A program made the position numbers and the translations under genes. Below, piece after piece: positions 7,937-16,432 of a DNA stretch of 40,227 nucleotides (positions within the stretch are counted from its first letter, which is position 1; every line of letters starts with the position of its first letter). The notes under the pieces are model-generated. The model was not told the origin of the DNA. It searched no databases and saw nothing but the letters and a program-made list of their open reading frames with translations. Source of the DNA: Bacteroidetes bacterium UBA2364 (GTDB lineage: Bacteria; Bacteroidota; Rhodothermia; Rhodothermales; UBA2364); the NCBI GenBank assembly GCA_002344075.1, contig DDTM01000066.1, forward strand, positions 1-40,227, written 5' to 3'.

Positions 7937-10822
7937 CTATTTATCTGAAGGAAGGCTAAACAGAATTTGGATGGTGGTTTGTCGGGCGGCGGGTTTTCCA
8001 TTCAAAATTCCGGCCTCCCATTTTGGCATCAAGTTAACCAAGCGAATGGCTTCTTCGTCGCAGCCAGCACCAATACCGCTCGCCACTTCTGGAGTCTGTA
8101 CCCTGCCCGTATCGTCCACCGTAAAGCGGATAAAAACGGCCCCTTCTATCTTTTTTTCCATAGCTTCTTCGGGATATTTCAGGTTGCTTCCGATAAAGGC
8201 CATCAAAGCCGTTTGACCGCCAGGGAACTGTGGTAGTTTATCGGCAACATCCTGTGAACTATCTGGGGCAGGTTTTCCATCCGTCTCCTTTTTTTTAGGG
8301 TCAGTTGGCGGTATATCACCCGTTTGAGGAGCTTCGTCTTGTTTTGGCCGGATGAAGACATCCTCATCACCGTTGGTTGTGTTTGTTGAGGGCTTTCCGG
8401 CCTCCGGTACATCATTGGTTTTGGGCTTATCCGCAGGAGGTACCGCTGCTGTTGTGTCTTGTCGGGGCGTTCCGGCCTTCGGTTTTAGTTCAGTAAGTGC
8501 TTTTCCCAAAAGTTGTGCTTGTTTTCCATAGGGCGAAGTTGGAAACTGTTCGGCAAGATTTTTATAAAGCGCCTCCAACGTTAGAGGCTCGGGGAGTGGT
8601 TTTGGGAATTTATTCTGTTTGACGTGTTGTACAGAATCTATCGCCAGCGGCTCGGCTTGCACATACTTGATGGGCCAAATACCGTAAAGGTCATGTTTTT
8701 CGATGTTGGCCCACTCGGTATATATTTGACCCGCTGCTAGCATGGCCTTGGGCGTAACCGGAGATTTAGGATATAGTTGCAATAGCGCCAATAAATCCGA
8801 CAAAGCAGTTTGGTAGGCCCCATTCTCCCAAGAAGTATAAGCCCGTTGGTAGGCTTTCTCTGCAATGACCAACGTATCTGTAACGGCCCGATCCTCTGCG
8901 GGCAGTCCTAAACGTTCCCGCGCCCTTACGGCAAAGTCCGATCCCGCATATTCATCCACGATAAAACGATACAGACGTTCTGCCGAGGTGGTATCTTTGA
9001 GGACTTGTTGTACTTCTGCAAGGGCAAAATAGGCACGTTGGGCCACCAGAGAGGTACGGTCGTCATCTATAACCTTCCGATACCAAACGGCGGCAGAATC
9101 GGGTAAATTAATAGACAAAAATAGAATATTTCCCACATCATAGCGCATTTGGGCCCGTTCTTCCAAAAGTTTTTTGCGTGCCTCTGCGGTTCTGGGGACA
9201 GAGGAAGTGTCTATTTGGATGGTGCCTTTCTCTGCCTGTGCCAATAACCGTGCATTTTCTGCGGCGCGGAGGCTGTCTTGTTTGGCACTCTGCCCTTCAT
9301 TCTGGTTCCCGATGGCTGCTTTTCGTCGCCAGTTGGGTGCAAGCGGACGTTCGCCCCAACGTTGTTTAAAATTGTTTTTTCCTTCCTGTACACGGATTGG
9401 ATCTAAATGGCCCAAAAATCCGCCTGGTTGCGATTCTCCGGGCCGGCCAAACGATGTATTATTGGTTCTTTGTTGTTGGCTACTGGCAAACTGAGACTCG
9501 GCACGGCGGCGTTCTGCCTCCGCCTGAAGTGCTGCCTGTTCTTTTTCTTTACGTACCCGAACAACCGTGAGCAACGAATCGAAGGACTTGCGGTTTAGTT
9601 CCGAAACCCATAGCAACGAGTCAATTTCAAATACCCGCGATGCCGATTTATTGAAACTCTTGTATGTGGCCGCCTGACGGGCAGCATCGGTAATGGCCTT
9701 GGGTAACCGCAGGCGGCTTTCATCGCCAATTCCGGTGCGCAAATTGGTGGATGCGGTATCAAAATGAGCGCCTGCCCGACGGTAGTTCCTAAACTGATCT
9801 CGGTACATACTGGCGAGGGCGTAATGTACCTTACCTTTCACCGTATTGGCATTCCGGTTGGGATTGTACAACAGATCATCAAATAAGGTATATGCCTCGC
9901 GGGATTGTCCCATTCGTGCCATAATCCGACCTTGGAGTAGGAGTATCTCCGCCCGCTCTTTAATGAACTTGTCGTCCCTAACTAATTTTCGGATGATGGC
10001 CATCCCCAGTTCTGGACGGATATTAAGCCCTGCAACCTCGGCTTCCGAGATCTGTGCCGCATAGATCAGTTCATAAGAAGGGCGGTACTGTGGCACTTTC
10101 CGGTATGCCGAAGCCGCTTTTGCCCAAATTTGCTGGGTTTCATACACTTGCCCCAGTAAATAGGTTGCCTTGGCCGATAGCTCACGTTCGGTGGAGCGTT
10201 CCAATCCCTTTTCGAGTGCCTCCGTAGCCTTTGTCCAGTCTTTTTGGCGCACAAACAGCTCTCCTAAGGCCAATTGCATATAAGCACCCCATTTGGGTTT
10301 CAGGTCTTTGATCAAAAGAGACTCACTCAGAAGGGCCAAAGCGCGGTCGTAGGATTTTGCACTAATGAGCGTGCGTGCTTGCCAAAAGCGTGCTTCATCG
10401 CGCAGCGGAGAATCCGGCGTTTGAATCACCTCATTAAACTTTTGTTCGGCCCCCAAATACTCACCTTGATAGAAATAGGCTTTTCCGATAAGTAAAATGG
10501 CATCATCTGCCCACTTAGATCGGGGGTATGCCCGCAGTAGATCCGCACTTTTTTTGATCACCTTCTCGAAGTTTCCGCCACTTGCGCCCTCTGCTCCAAT
10601 AAAAAGGCGCATGTATTCATCTCTGTTCACAACATCGTTCGGACGTTCGATATTCTTGAGACCCTCCCGAAAGGCTTCTTGGGCATTATAAAAACGGTTA
10701 TAATAGGCCGTAAAGTCCTGAAAGCGATTGGCCAGAAAAGCGGGGGGCTTACATCCGGCCCAAAATCCGGCAAAGATGAAGAGGGTTAAAAGCCAGTAAC
10801 GACGCATACAGATTTTTTTCAT
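7937..10822 (-). CDS. PorW/SprE-like TPR lipoprotein with C-terminal TonB domain
   Basis: 961 residues. The N-terminus has a lipoprotein signal (MRRYWLLTLFIFAGFWAGC, Cys24; Trp at -3 is unusual). Next comes ANRFQDFTAYYNRFYNAQEA, resembling the start of PorW/SprE, a periplasmic lipoprotein of the type IX secretion and gliding system. TPR-like repeats (FYQGEYLGAEQKFNEVI, YETQQIWAKAASAYRKV, LLQLYPKSPVTPKAM) run from about 90 to 390 and again from about 560 to 770. A charged Gln/Arg/Ala-rich segment lies between them, and a low-complexity Pro/Lys/Asp linker spans about 780-860. The last 95 residues are a TonB C-terminal domain (QFPGGQTALMAFIGSNLKYP, GCDEEAIRLVNLMPKW, NGKPAARQTT). TonB_C normally contacts TonB-dependent receptors, so this fusion is not typical. 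It is a single-gene unit with its own terminator. PorW identity is moderately sure; the TonB domain is sure. Confidence 0.75.
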   Translation of the reverse strand: MKKICMRRYWLLTLFIFAGFWAGCKPPAFLANRFQDFTAYYNRFYNAQEAFREGLKNIERPNDVVNRDEYMRLFIGAEGASGGNFEKVIKKSADLLRAYPRSKWADDAILLIGKAYFYQGEYLGAEQKFNEVIQTPDSPLRDEARFWQARTLISAKSYDRALALLSESLLIKDLKPKWGAYMQLALGELFVRQKDWTKATEALEKGLERSTERELSAKATYLLGQVYETQQIWAKAASAYRKVPQYRPSYELIYAAQISEAEVAGLNIRPELGMAIIRKLVRDDKFIKERAEILLLQGRIMARMGQSREAYTLFDDLLYNPNRNANTVKGKVHYALASMYRDQFRNYRRAGAHFDTASTNLRTGIGDESRLRLPKAITDAARQAATYKSFNKSASRVFEIDSLLWVSELNRKSFDSLLTVVRVRKEKEQAALQAEAERRRAESQFASSQQQRTNNTSFGRPGESQPGGFLGHLDPIRVQEGKNNFKQRWGERPLAPNWRRKAAIGNQNEGQSAKQDSLRAAENARLLAQAEKGTIQIDTSSVPRTAEARKKLLEERAQMRYDVGNILFLSINLPDSAAVWYRKVIDDDRTSLVAQRAYFALAEVQQVLKDTTSAERLYRFIVDEYAGSDFAVRARERLGLPAEDRAVTDTLVIAEKAYQRAYTSWENGAYQTALSDLLALLQLYPKSPVTPKAMLAAGQIYTEWANIEKHDLYGIWPIKYVQAEPLAIDSVQHVKQNKFPKPLPEPLTLEALYKNLAEQFPTSPYGKQAQLLGKALTELKPKAGTPRQDTTAAVPPADKPKTNDVPEAGKPSTNTTNGDEDVFIRPKQDEAPQTGDIPPTDPKKKETDGKPAPDSSQDVADKLPQFPGGQTALMAFIGSNLKYPEEAMEKKIEGAVFIRFTVDDTGRVQTPEVASGIGAGCDEEAIRLVNLMPKWEAGILNGKPAARQTTIQILFSLPSDK

Positions 10823-11113
10823 GTCAAATGCTTACCCAAAACGGTTTTTGGCCGTTCAGCAAAGGCGAAGATGAAATATAAGACCGGTAACAGAGGGACG
10901 TAAAGGCGTCGGTGTATTGATGAAAAGATTTTGATCTTCTACGCATAACCAATCATACGGGTTCCGGAAACAGAGCGCCAATCTCAAAGACAACGGGGCT
11001 TTTTTGACCAATACATGAACCGTTGTATGGGAAACATGTTCTATCGGAGCTTCGGTTTGGCTTTCTGCACAATCTATGCTGTGTGGTACTTGTTTTTTAC
11101 ATTCAGAATATGG

Positions 11114-12067
11114 CTAATGCACCCCTTTCCTACGTGCTTTTTCGTGAAGGGCCGCCATCATTCCCCCTAGAATAAAGACAAGGCCAGAATAATAAGCCCA
11201 AAAAACCAAGGCCATGGTAATTCCGAAGAAATCCCCGAGGGCGGGAACCAGTGTATCATGGGATGCCCCATAACGATCAAAGGGCCGTAAAGTGGATGCA
11301 TACCAAGCAAAGAGGTTTTTTGCCAATTCCCAAAGTACTGCGGTGAAAAGGGTTCCGACCAAGACACTTTGAACAGGTGGATGGGGCTGGGGAACAAAAA
11401 AATAAAGCTGGAAAAACATCGCCATTGTTACCAATAACGGTAATAAATAGTATAGAATTCCGTTTGCAAGGCTCCCCCATAGCACAATGAGGTCCGGTGA
11501 AATATTGGGTAAGGTTCCTAAATATCCATCTCCTGTTTGTTTCACGGTCGTCAAGATCAGCGTAAGAAGGATGGATACCACAAAAGCAAAGCCCACTTGA
11601 ACTACCATGCGCGCATCGAATACATACGAACGCCAAAGGCTGCGGTGTACCCGTTCTTCCTTGAAAATATGCGAAACAACCGTTTGAAGAGTGGTGAATA
11701 AACTGATAGATAAAATGAATAATGAGGCCGATCCGATATAAGTGAAACGTTGACCAGCACGGGCCAAACTGTTGATACCCTGCACCACTTCACGATTTTG
11801 GTACTGCGGCAAGAAGGTGGCCAAAAAGCGGTTGATTGCCAAATATGGATCGGAAGTGCTTAAAATATATTGTACTACCCAACCAATGACTCCGGTTGCC
11901 ATGATAAGTAGTGGGATAAAAGCGATCAACATTTTAAAGGCGATGGCCGCCGCCCATACAAATACGTCATCCGTTTCTAAGCGATGCCAGATCCCCTTTG
12001 CATAAAACTGCAACACATCCATCAGGCGTTTGGGCAACGTAAACGGCCAGGTTTTGCGGATATTCAT
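11114..12067 (-). CDS. YihY/BrkB family inner-membrane protein
   Basis: 317 residues with about six hydrophobic membrane segments. Family marks: the N-terminal amphipathic helix followed by FVWAAAIAFKMLIAFIPLLI, GSASLFILSISLFTTLQ in the middle, a LPLLVTMAMFFQLYFFVPQPHP segment, and LFAWYASTLRPFDRYGA near the end. The length fits the family (280-420 residues). Members are widespread; some were once called ribonuclease BN or a serum-resistance factor, and both names are unreliable. The function is unknown, with proposals of transport or envelope roles. It is the last gene of the clpX run, 3 bp after the YqaA-like gene. Confidence 0.88.
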   Translation of the reverse strand: MNIRKTWPFTLPKRLMDVLQFYAKGIWHRLETDDVFVWAAAIAFKMLIAFIPLLIMATGVIGWVVQYILSTSDPYLAINRFLATFLPQYQNREVVQGINSLARAGQRFTYIGSASLFILSISLFTTLQTVVSHIFKEERVHRSLWRSYVFDARMVVQVGFAFVVSILLTLILTTVKQTGDGYLGTLPNISPDLIVLWGSLANGILYYLLPLLVTMAMFFQLYFFVPQPHPPVQSVLVGTLFTAVLWELAKNLFAWYASTLRPFDRYGASHDTLVPALGDFFGITMALVFWAYYSGLVFILGGMMAALHEKARRKGVH

Positions 12068-12070
12068 CTC

Positions 12071-12502
12071 TTACCTCACTGCCATAAATCCTGAGACAAC
12101 CACCAGATAGCGGATAGAACGGGTGAGTTGACCGAGGAAGAACCACTTCAGCGGCATTCGGAAAATACCAGCGGTAAGACATAACGGATCGCCAATCACC
12201 GGAAGCCAACTACCCACCATGCTCCAAGGTCCGTATTGGCTGTACCAGGTCATGGCCTTGCGGCCAGAGGTGCTACGGTGTAAACGAAAAGCCGCTCGAT
12301 CTGCGAAGTAAGCACCGATGAGGTAGTTGGTGAATGCTCCAAGTATATTGGCAACCGAACCCAGCAACCACACCAAAACCACACTTTCGCCCAAATATAC
12401 TGCCCCCAATAAGGCTGCTTCGGTGGGCAAGGGCAGTAGCGTGGCGCCCAAAAAGCACACGATAAACACGTTCAGGAGTATATGTTGGGTCATAAAATCC
12501 AT
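12071..12502 (-). CDS. YqaA/DedA-related small membrane protein
   Basis: 143 residues with four or so hydrophobic segments. The motifs fit the YqaA branch of the DedA/VTT superfamily: FLGATLLPLPTEAALL, GSVANILGAFTNYLIG, and GSWLPVIGDPLCLTAGIFRMP, the last being the most diagnostic. DedA proteins are implicated in flipping undecaprenyl phosphate or phospholipids and in keeping membrane potential; for YqaA itself the role is not established. The gene starts 1 bp after the clpX stop, so it is probably translated from the clpX transcript. Confidence 0.85.
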   Translation of the reverse strand: MDFMTQHILLNVFIVCFLGATLLPLPTEAALLGAVYLGESVVLVWLLGSVANILGAFTNYLIGAYFADRAAFRLHRSTSGRKAMTWYSQYGPWSMVGSWLPVIGDPLCLTAGIFRMPLKWFFLGQLTRSIRYLVVVSGFMAVR

Positions 12503-12503
12503 C

Positions 12504-13760
12504 TTACCCGACGGCGCGTTGTATGCGCTCTTCCATTATGGGAGAGGTACCCTCCATAACCGCCTCGCGGGTGATGCGGCAGGTTCGGAGGTGGGTTCTA
12601 CTTGGAATGTCGAACATGATCTCCGTCATCATCCCTTCCATGACGGAACGTAAACCCCTTGCCCCTGTACCTAATTTTCGGGCTTTTTGGACAATCGCAT
12701 CCAACGCCTTGTCTTCAAAAACGAGGTGAACACCATCCATGGCAAAGAGCTTCTGGTATTGTTTTACGAGGGCATTTTTTGGCTCGGTGAGAATACGTCG
12801 AAGTGCCAGATCCGAAAGACCATCTAAGGAGGTGATCACAGGCACACGACCAATTAATTCTGGAATCAGACCATATTTCATGAGGTCATCCGGTTCTACA
12901 TGTGCAAAAATACCCGGATCTTTTTTATCGTATTTTACAGATTTCCCATTTCCAAATCCGTATGTACGTGTGGTGAGTCTTTTTGCCACAATCTCGTCTA
13001 AACCCTCGAACGCACCACCGCAAATAAACAAAATATTTCTGGTATTGATATTAATGAGCGCTTGCTCTGGGTGTTTGCGTCCCCCTTTTGGTGGAACGCC
13101 TGCAATGGTGCCTTCAATAATCTTGAGCAAGGCTTGTTGCACCCCCTCGCCCGAAACATCTCGCGTGATAGACACGCTGTCGGATTTGCGGGAGATCTTA
13201 TCAATTTCGTCTATAAAAACAATTCCACGTTCTGCCCGTTCTACATTAAAATCTGCTGCTTGAAGTAGGTGGTACAGCACCGTCTCAACGTCATCGCCCA
13301 CATAACCCGCCTCGGTCAGCGAAGTCGCATCCGAGATAGAGAAAGGTACGTCCAAAACACGGGCTAAAGTACGGGCCAGCAGGGTTTTACCAGTTCCGGT
13401 AGGGCCGATTAGGATCATGTTGGATTTTTCGATCTCCACATCGTGAAAATCGGCCATAAAAGATTCGTCCTCCACCCGTTTATAGTGGTTGTAAACGGCA
13501 ACGGACATCGCTTTTTTAGCACGGTCTTGCCCGATGACAAACTCATCCAGTCGTTGCTTCAACTCTTTGGGGGCAAGCCTGACCAATGGCTTCGGCGGGG
13601 CTTTCTGAAGTTGTTGTCGTTCGCTTTCTATGATGTGTACGGCATCTTCCACACATCGGTCGCAGATATAGACGTCTGGGCCGGCTACCATCGAAATCAC
13701 GTCTTGTGCCGGACGTCCACAAAAAGAACACCGGATCGTTTCTTCGCTTAGGTTGTGCAT
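12504..13760 (-). CDS. clpX: ATP-dependent Clp protease ATP-binding subunit ClpX
   Basis: AAA+ unfoldase that feeds tagged proteins to ClpP. The start at 13760 gives 418 residues, the usual ClpX length; the open frame goes on to 13892, but those 44 residues have no ClpX similarity. The zinc-binding domain has C11, C14, C33 and C36 (CSFC...CDRC). Walker A is GPTGTGKTLLA, Walker B IVFIDEIDKI, pore loop 1 GYVGDD, the RKH loop is present (GGRKHPEQ), and LIPELIGRVPVI is the sensor region. The ClpP-docking loop is YGFG where other ClpX proteins have IGF. No clpP or tig gene is adjacent, which is unlike many bacteria. It leads an operon with the YqaA- and YihY-like genes and diverges from the methyltransferase at 13947. 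Confidence 0.96.
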   Translation of the reverse strand: MHNLSEETIRCSFCGRPAQDVISMVAGPDVYICDRCVEDAVHIIESERQQLQKAPPKPLVRLAPKELKQRLDEFVIGQDRAKKAMSVAVYNHYKRVEDESFMADFHDVEIEKSNMILIGPTGTGKTLLARTLARVLDVPFSISDATSLTEAGYVGDDVETVLYHLLQAADFNVERAERGIVFIDEIDKISRKSDSVSITRDVSGEGVQQALLKIIEGTIAGVPPKGGRKHPEQALININTRNILFICGGAFEGLDEIVAKRLTTRTYGFGNGKSVKYDKKDPGIFAHVEPDDLMKYGLIPELIGRVPVITSLDGLSDLALRRILTEPKNALVKQYQKLFAMDGVHLVFEDKALDAIVQKARKLGTGARGLRSVMEGMMTEIMFDIPSRTHLRTCRITREAVMEGTSPIMEERIQRAVG

Positions 13761-13946
13761 ACGGGGTATTGCTGGAACGTTATAATTAAGATAATATACA
13801 GCGTCGTAGGAGGCATTACAATCATTTAAGCCACCAAATCCTCTACGGATACTTGAAACGACTCGATCTGATGTGTATTTTAGAGCCTCCAAAATACTTT
13901 CGCCGCCCTGTTTCTTCTTCTTTATCCCGCGACCCTAAGAGTAATT

Positions 13947-14891
13947 ATGCTTCCCCGTGTTTTTGTCGAAAGGCTCACCAAGATTGTACCTGAACATGCT
14001 TGGGAGGCTGTTTTACAATCGTTCTCGGACCCACAGGTAACCGCATTTAGGATCAATACGATGCGGGCAACACCAGAAACAGTACAGGCTACACTCGTTT
14101 CCGCAGGGATATCGATACGAGCAGTAGCGTGGAATCCTTTAGCATTTTGGGTTTTGCAGGAAGATCGTAACCGCTTGATGGCCAGTGACCCCTACCGAAA
14201 GCACTGGATCTACCTTCAAAACCTTTCAAGTATGGTTCCGGTGATGTTGCTGAATCCTCAAAAAGAAGAGCAGATCCTGGATTTAGCTGCGGCTCCCGGT
14301 AGTAAAACCTTACAAATGGCTGCTTTAATGCAAAATTCCGGCTCCATCGCTGCCGTCGAGGTGGTACGGAAACGATTCTTCCAGTTACAAGCAAATCTGA
14401 AAGCTCAAGGTGCTACAAACGTCCGTACCTTCCTGAAGGACGGAACCACCATTTGGCGACATCGTCCAAATTACTTCGATCGGGTTCTTATAGACGCTCC
14501 TTGTTCTACTGAAGCCCGTTTTCGTGAAGACAATCCGGAGACGTACCGATACTGGAGTCTTCGGAAAGTACACGAAATGGCATGGAAACAAAACCAGTTA
14601 CTCCAAGCGGCCATCCGGTGTGCCCGGCCAGGCGGGGAAATTGTCTATTCCACTTGTTCTTTTGCACCCGAAGAGAATGAAGCAGTCATAGAAGCGGTAC
14701 TCCAACAGTTTGGGGAGGCTGTTTGTATCGAGCCACTCTCGGTAGCCTTTCCCAATACCCAGCCGGCGTTGGAGCAATGGGAAGACAATACCTTCCGGAC
14801 AGATATCCAATATGCCCTCCGGATTTTACCAACCCCGCAAATGGAAGGGTTTTTTGTGGCCAAACTCCGAAAACGGATGCCTACCGATTAA
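13947..14891 (+). CDS. rRNA cytosine-C5 methyltransferase, RsmB/RsmF (NOL1/NOP2/Sun) family
   Basis: 314 residues. Methylates C5 of a cytosine in rRNA (or tRNA) using SAM. Motifs: QILDLAAAPGSKTLQMAAL (SAM site), VLIDAPCSTEARFR with C186, and IVYSTCSFAPEENEAVIE with C237. The pair of cysteines is the hallmark of the m5C class; the second is the usual nucleophile. The N-terminal 80 residues match the RsmF/NSUN fold with FRINTMRATPE. It lacks both the NusB-like extension of RsmB and the C-terminal PUA-type part of RsmF, so it is a short single-core version and its target site is open. The divergent clpX start is 186 bp away. folC starts 5 bases after the stop of this gene, so they form one operon. 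Confidence 0.88.
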   Translation: MLPRVFVERLTKIVPEHAWEAVLQSFSDPQVTAFRINTMRATPETVQATLVSAGISIRAVAWNPLAFWVLQEDRNRLMASDPYRKHWIYLQNLSSMVPVMLLNPQKEEQILDLAAAPGSKTLQMAALMQNSGSIAAVEVVRKRFFQLQANLKAQGATNVRTFLKDGTTIWRHRPNYFDRVLIDAPCSTEARFREDNPETYRYWSLRKVHEMAWKQNQLLQAAIRCARPGGEIVYSTCSFAPEENEAVIEAVLQQFGEAVCIEPLSVAFPNTQPALEQWEDNTFRTDIQYALRILPTPQMEGFFVAKLRKRMPTD

Positions 14892-14895
14892 TGCC

Positions 14896-16194
14896 ATGAC
14901 GCCAGAAGCCGCATATCAATATTTGTTGGACTTGCCTCGCTTCGAGAAAACAACCGAGGCATACAAGCCGGGGTTGGATAAAATACGTAGGATTCTTCAT
15001 GCCATGGGAGATCCACACCTGCGCTATCCAATCGCACACATTGCCGGAACCAATGGAAAGGGTTCGGTTTCTTCTATGATTGCTGCTATTGGGACCGCTT
15101 CCGGCAAACGTACCGGCCTTTATACTTCTCCCCACTTGTTCCATTTTACCGAACGCTTCCGAGTAGATGGTCAACCAGCCCCACCAGATTGGATGGCCCG
15201 CGCAGTAACCTATTGGAGCCCCCTTTTTGAAGTGGAAAAACCCTCTTTCTTTGAAGCCACAACGGCACTTGCGTTTGGTTTTTTTGCCGAAATGGAAGTG
15301 GAAGCTGCCGTGATTGAGACTGGGCTTGGCGGCAGGTTGGATGCAACCAACGTCATCCAGCCTTTGGTAACAGCCATTACCCAGATCGGATGGGATCATA
15401 CAGAGCAGTTGGGAAAAACCCTTGCAGAGATTGCCGCAGAAAAAGCCGGCATTATCAAACACGGGGCTTCTCTATTTACAATGGCTTCACAACCAGAAGT
15501 ATTGAAGGTAATTCGAGCAAAAGCAAAACACGAAAACGTGTGTTTTCATGAACTTTTTTCAAACGGCGCTATTCAAAATTCCCGACTTTTATCAAACGGT
15601 TTTATTGCTGATATTCAGACGCCCAACCATGCCTATAAACGCCTGTTGGTGTCCCTAAACGGTGCTCACCAACGCGAAAATGCCCACTTAGCCCTTTGTT
15701 GTGCAGAAATCCTTTTTCCAGAAGCCTCGGAAGCCACTATTCGTATAGGGCTTGCCAATATTTCTTCATTGTCCGGCTTAAGAGGGAGGTGCGAAATCCG
15801 GTCACAACAACCGCTTGTCGTGACCGATGTAGCCCATAATGCGGAAGGATTGGAGGTGGCGTTGCGCTTTATGCGCTTTCTCGGCCCCGAAAAGACACTA
15901 TATGTGGTTTTTGGTTGCATGAAAGACAAAGAGCTAAGCAATATGGCGCGGATGTTCGTTCGAGAAAAAGCCCATATATATGTTGTCGGACTGTCGTCGC
16001 CACGCGGATATGAAGCCCATGAATTGGCCACAATCCTAACTCGCGAGGGATTGCCCGTCACTATTTGCGGCTCCGTTGTTGAGGCCATCCGTCTATTTAA
16101 AGACCTGCCGGAGGAAAATAGTTCGGTTCTTGTTACCGGAAGCCATCAAGTGGTTGCCGAATTGGGCATAAATGATGATTTTTTTTCAGATTAA
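14896..16194 (+). CDS. folC: Dihydrofolate synthase/folylpolyglutamate synthase
   Basis: Mur-ligase family enzyme that adds glutamate to dihydropteroate (making dihydrofolate) and extends the polyglutamate tail of folates in the cytoplasm. 432 residues from the ATG at 14896; the open frame begins at 14812 inside the previous gene, but MTPEAAYQYLLDLPRFE is the standard FolC start. The P-loop is AGTNGKGSVSS (G51-S57). ETGLGGRLDATNVI and QIGWDHTEQLGKTLAEIAAEKAGI are the substrate and Mg motifs, and TDVAHNAEGLEVAL is the usual D-AHN motif of the C-terminal domain. No folP or accD is next to it. Confidence 0.95.
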   Translation: MTPEAAYQYLLDLPRFEKTTEAYKPGLDKIRRILHAMGDPHLRYPIAHIAGTNGKGSVSSMIAAIGTASGKRTGLYTSPHLFHFTERFRVDGQPAPPDWMARAVTYWSPLFEVEKPSFFEATTALAFGFFAEMEVEAAVIETGLGGRLDATNVIQPLVTAITQIGWDHTEQLGKTLAEIAAEKAGIIKHGASLFTMASQPEVLKVIRAKAKHENVCFHELFSNGAIQNSRLLSNGFIADIQTPNHAYKRLLVSLNGAHQRENAHLALCCAEILFPEASEATIRIGLANISSLSGLRGRCEIRSQQPLVVTDVAHNAEGLEVALRFMRFLGPEKTLYVVFGCMKDKELSNMARMFVREKAHIYVVGLSSPRGYEAHELATILTREGLPVTICGSVVEAIRLFKDLPEENSSVLVTGSHQVVAELGINDDFFSD

Positions 16195-16305
16195 CCGAAA
16201 AATATCCTCCATACCCTTTGTTTTTTTTGGAAAAAGCCCTAACTTATATGCCATAATCTCAGCCGAGTCTATATACAGCACACTCCCTCACCCTCTGTAG
16301 TATTT

Positions 16306-16326
16306 CAGACAAGCCGTCTGTTTTAT
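16306..16326 (+). terminator. Short hairpin with U-tract between folC and rho
   Basis: CAGAC (16306-16310) pairs with GTCTG (16316-16320), followed by TTTTATT. It is weak and could end the folC transcript or act in the rho leader, since rho genes are often autoregulated by premature termination in the 5' leader. Confidence 0.4.
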
Positions 16327-16404
16327 TCGCATCGGATATTCGTTGGGCACTTTTTCTGTTGATTGAATAATATTTCTACTTCTCCATAAAACCCACCTTT
16401 AGAC

Positions 16405-16421
16405 ATCCGGATACCCCGGAT
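16405..16421 (+). promoter_or_regulatory. Hairpin 11 bases upstream of the rho start codon
   Basis: ATCCGG (16405-16410) and CCGGAT (16416-16421) form a six-pair stem with a five-base loop, ending 11 bases before the ATG at 16433, exactly where a ribosome would land. It could tune translation of rho. Only the inverted repeat is seen; the role is inferred. Confidence 0.35.
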
Positions 16422-16432
16422 CTACTTCATCC

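Noticed and set aside
12739..13263. 174-codon frame on the plus strand opposite clpX
   Set aside because: Antisense shadow of clpX, whose motifs on the other strand are beyond doubt.
13761..13892. 44-residue N-terminal extension of ClpX
   Set aside because: No similarity to ClpX N-termini; the ATG at 13760 gives the usual start just before the zinc-binding domain.
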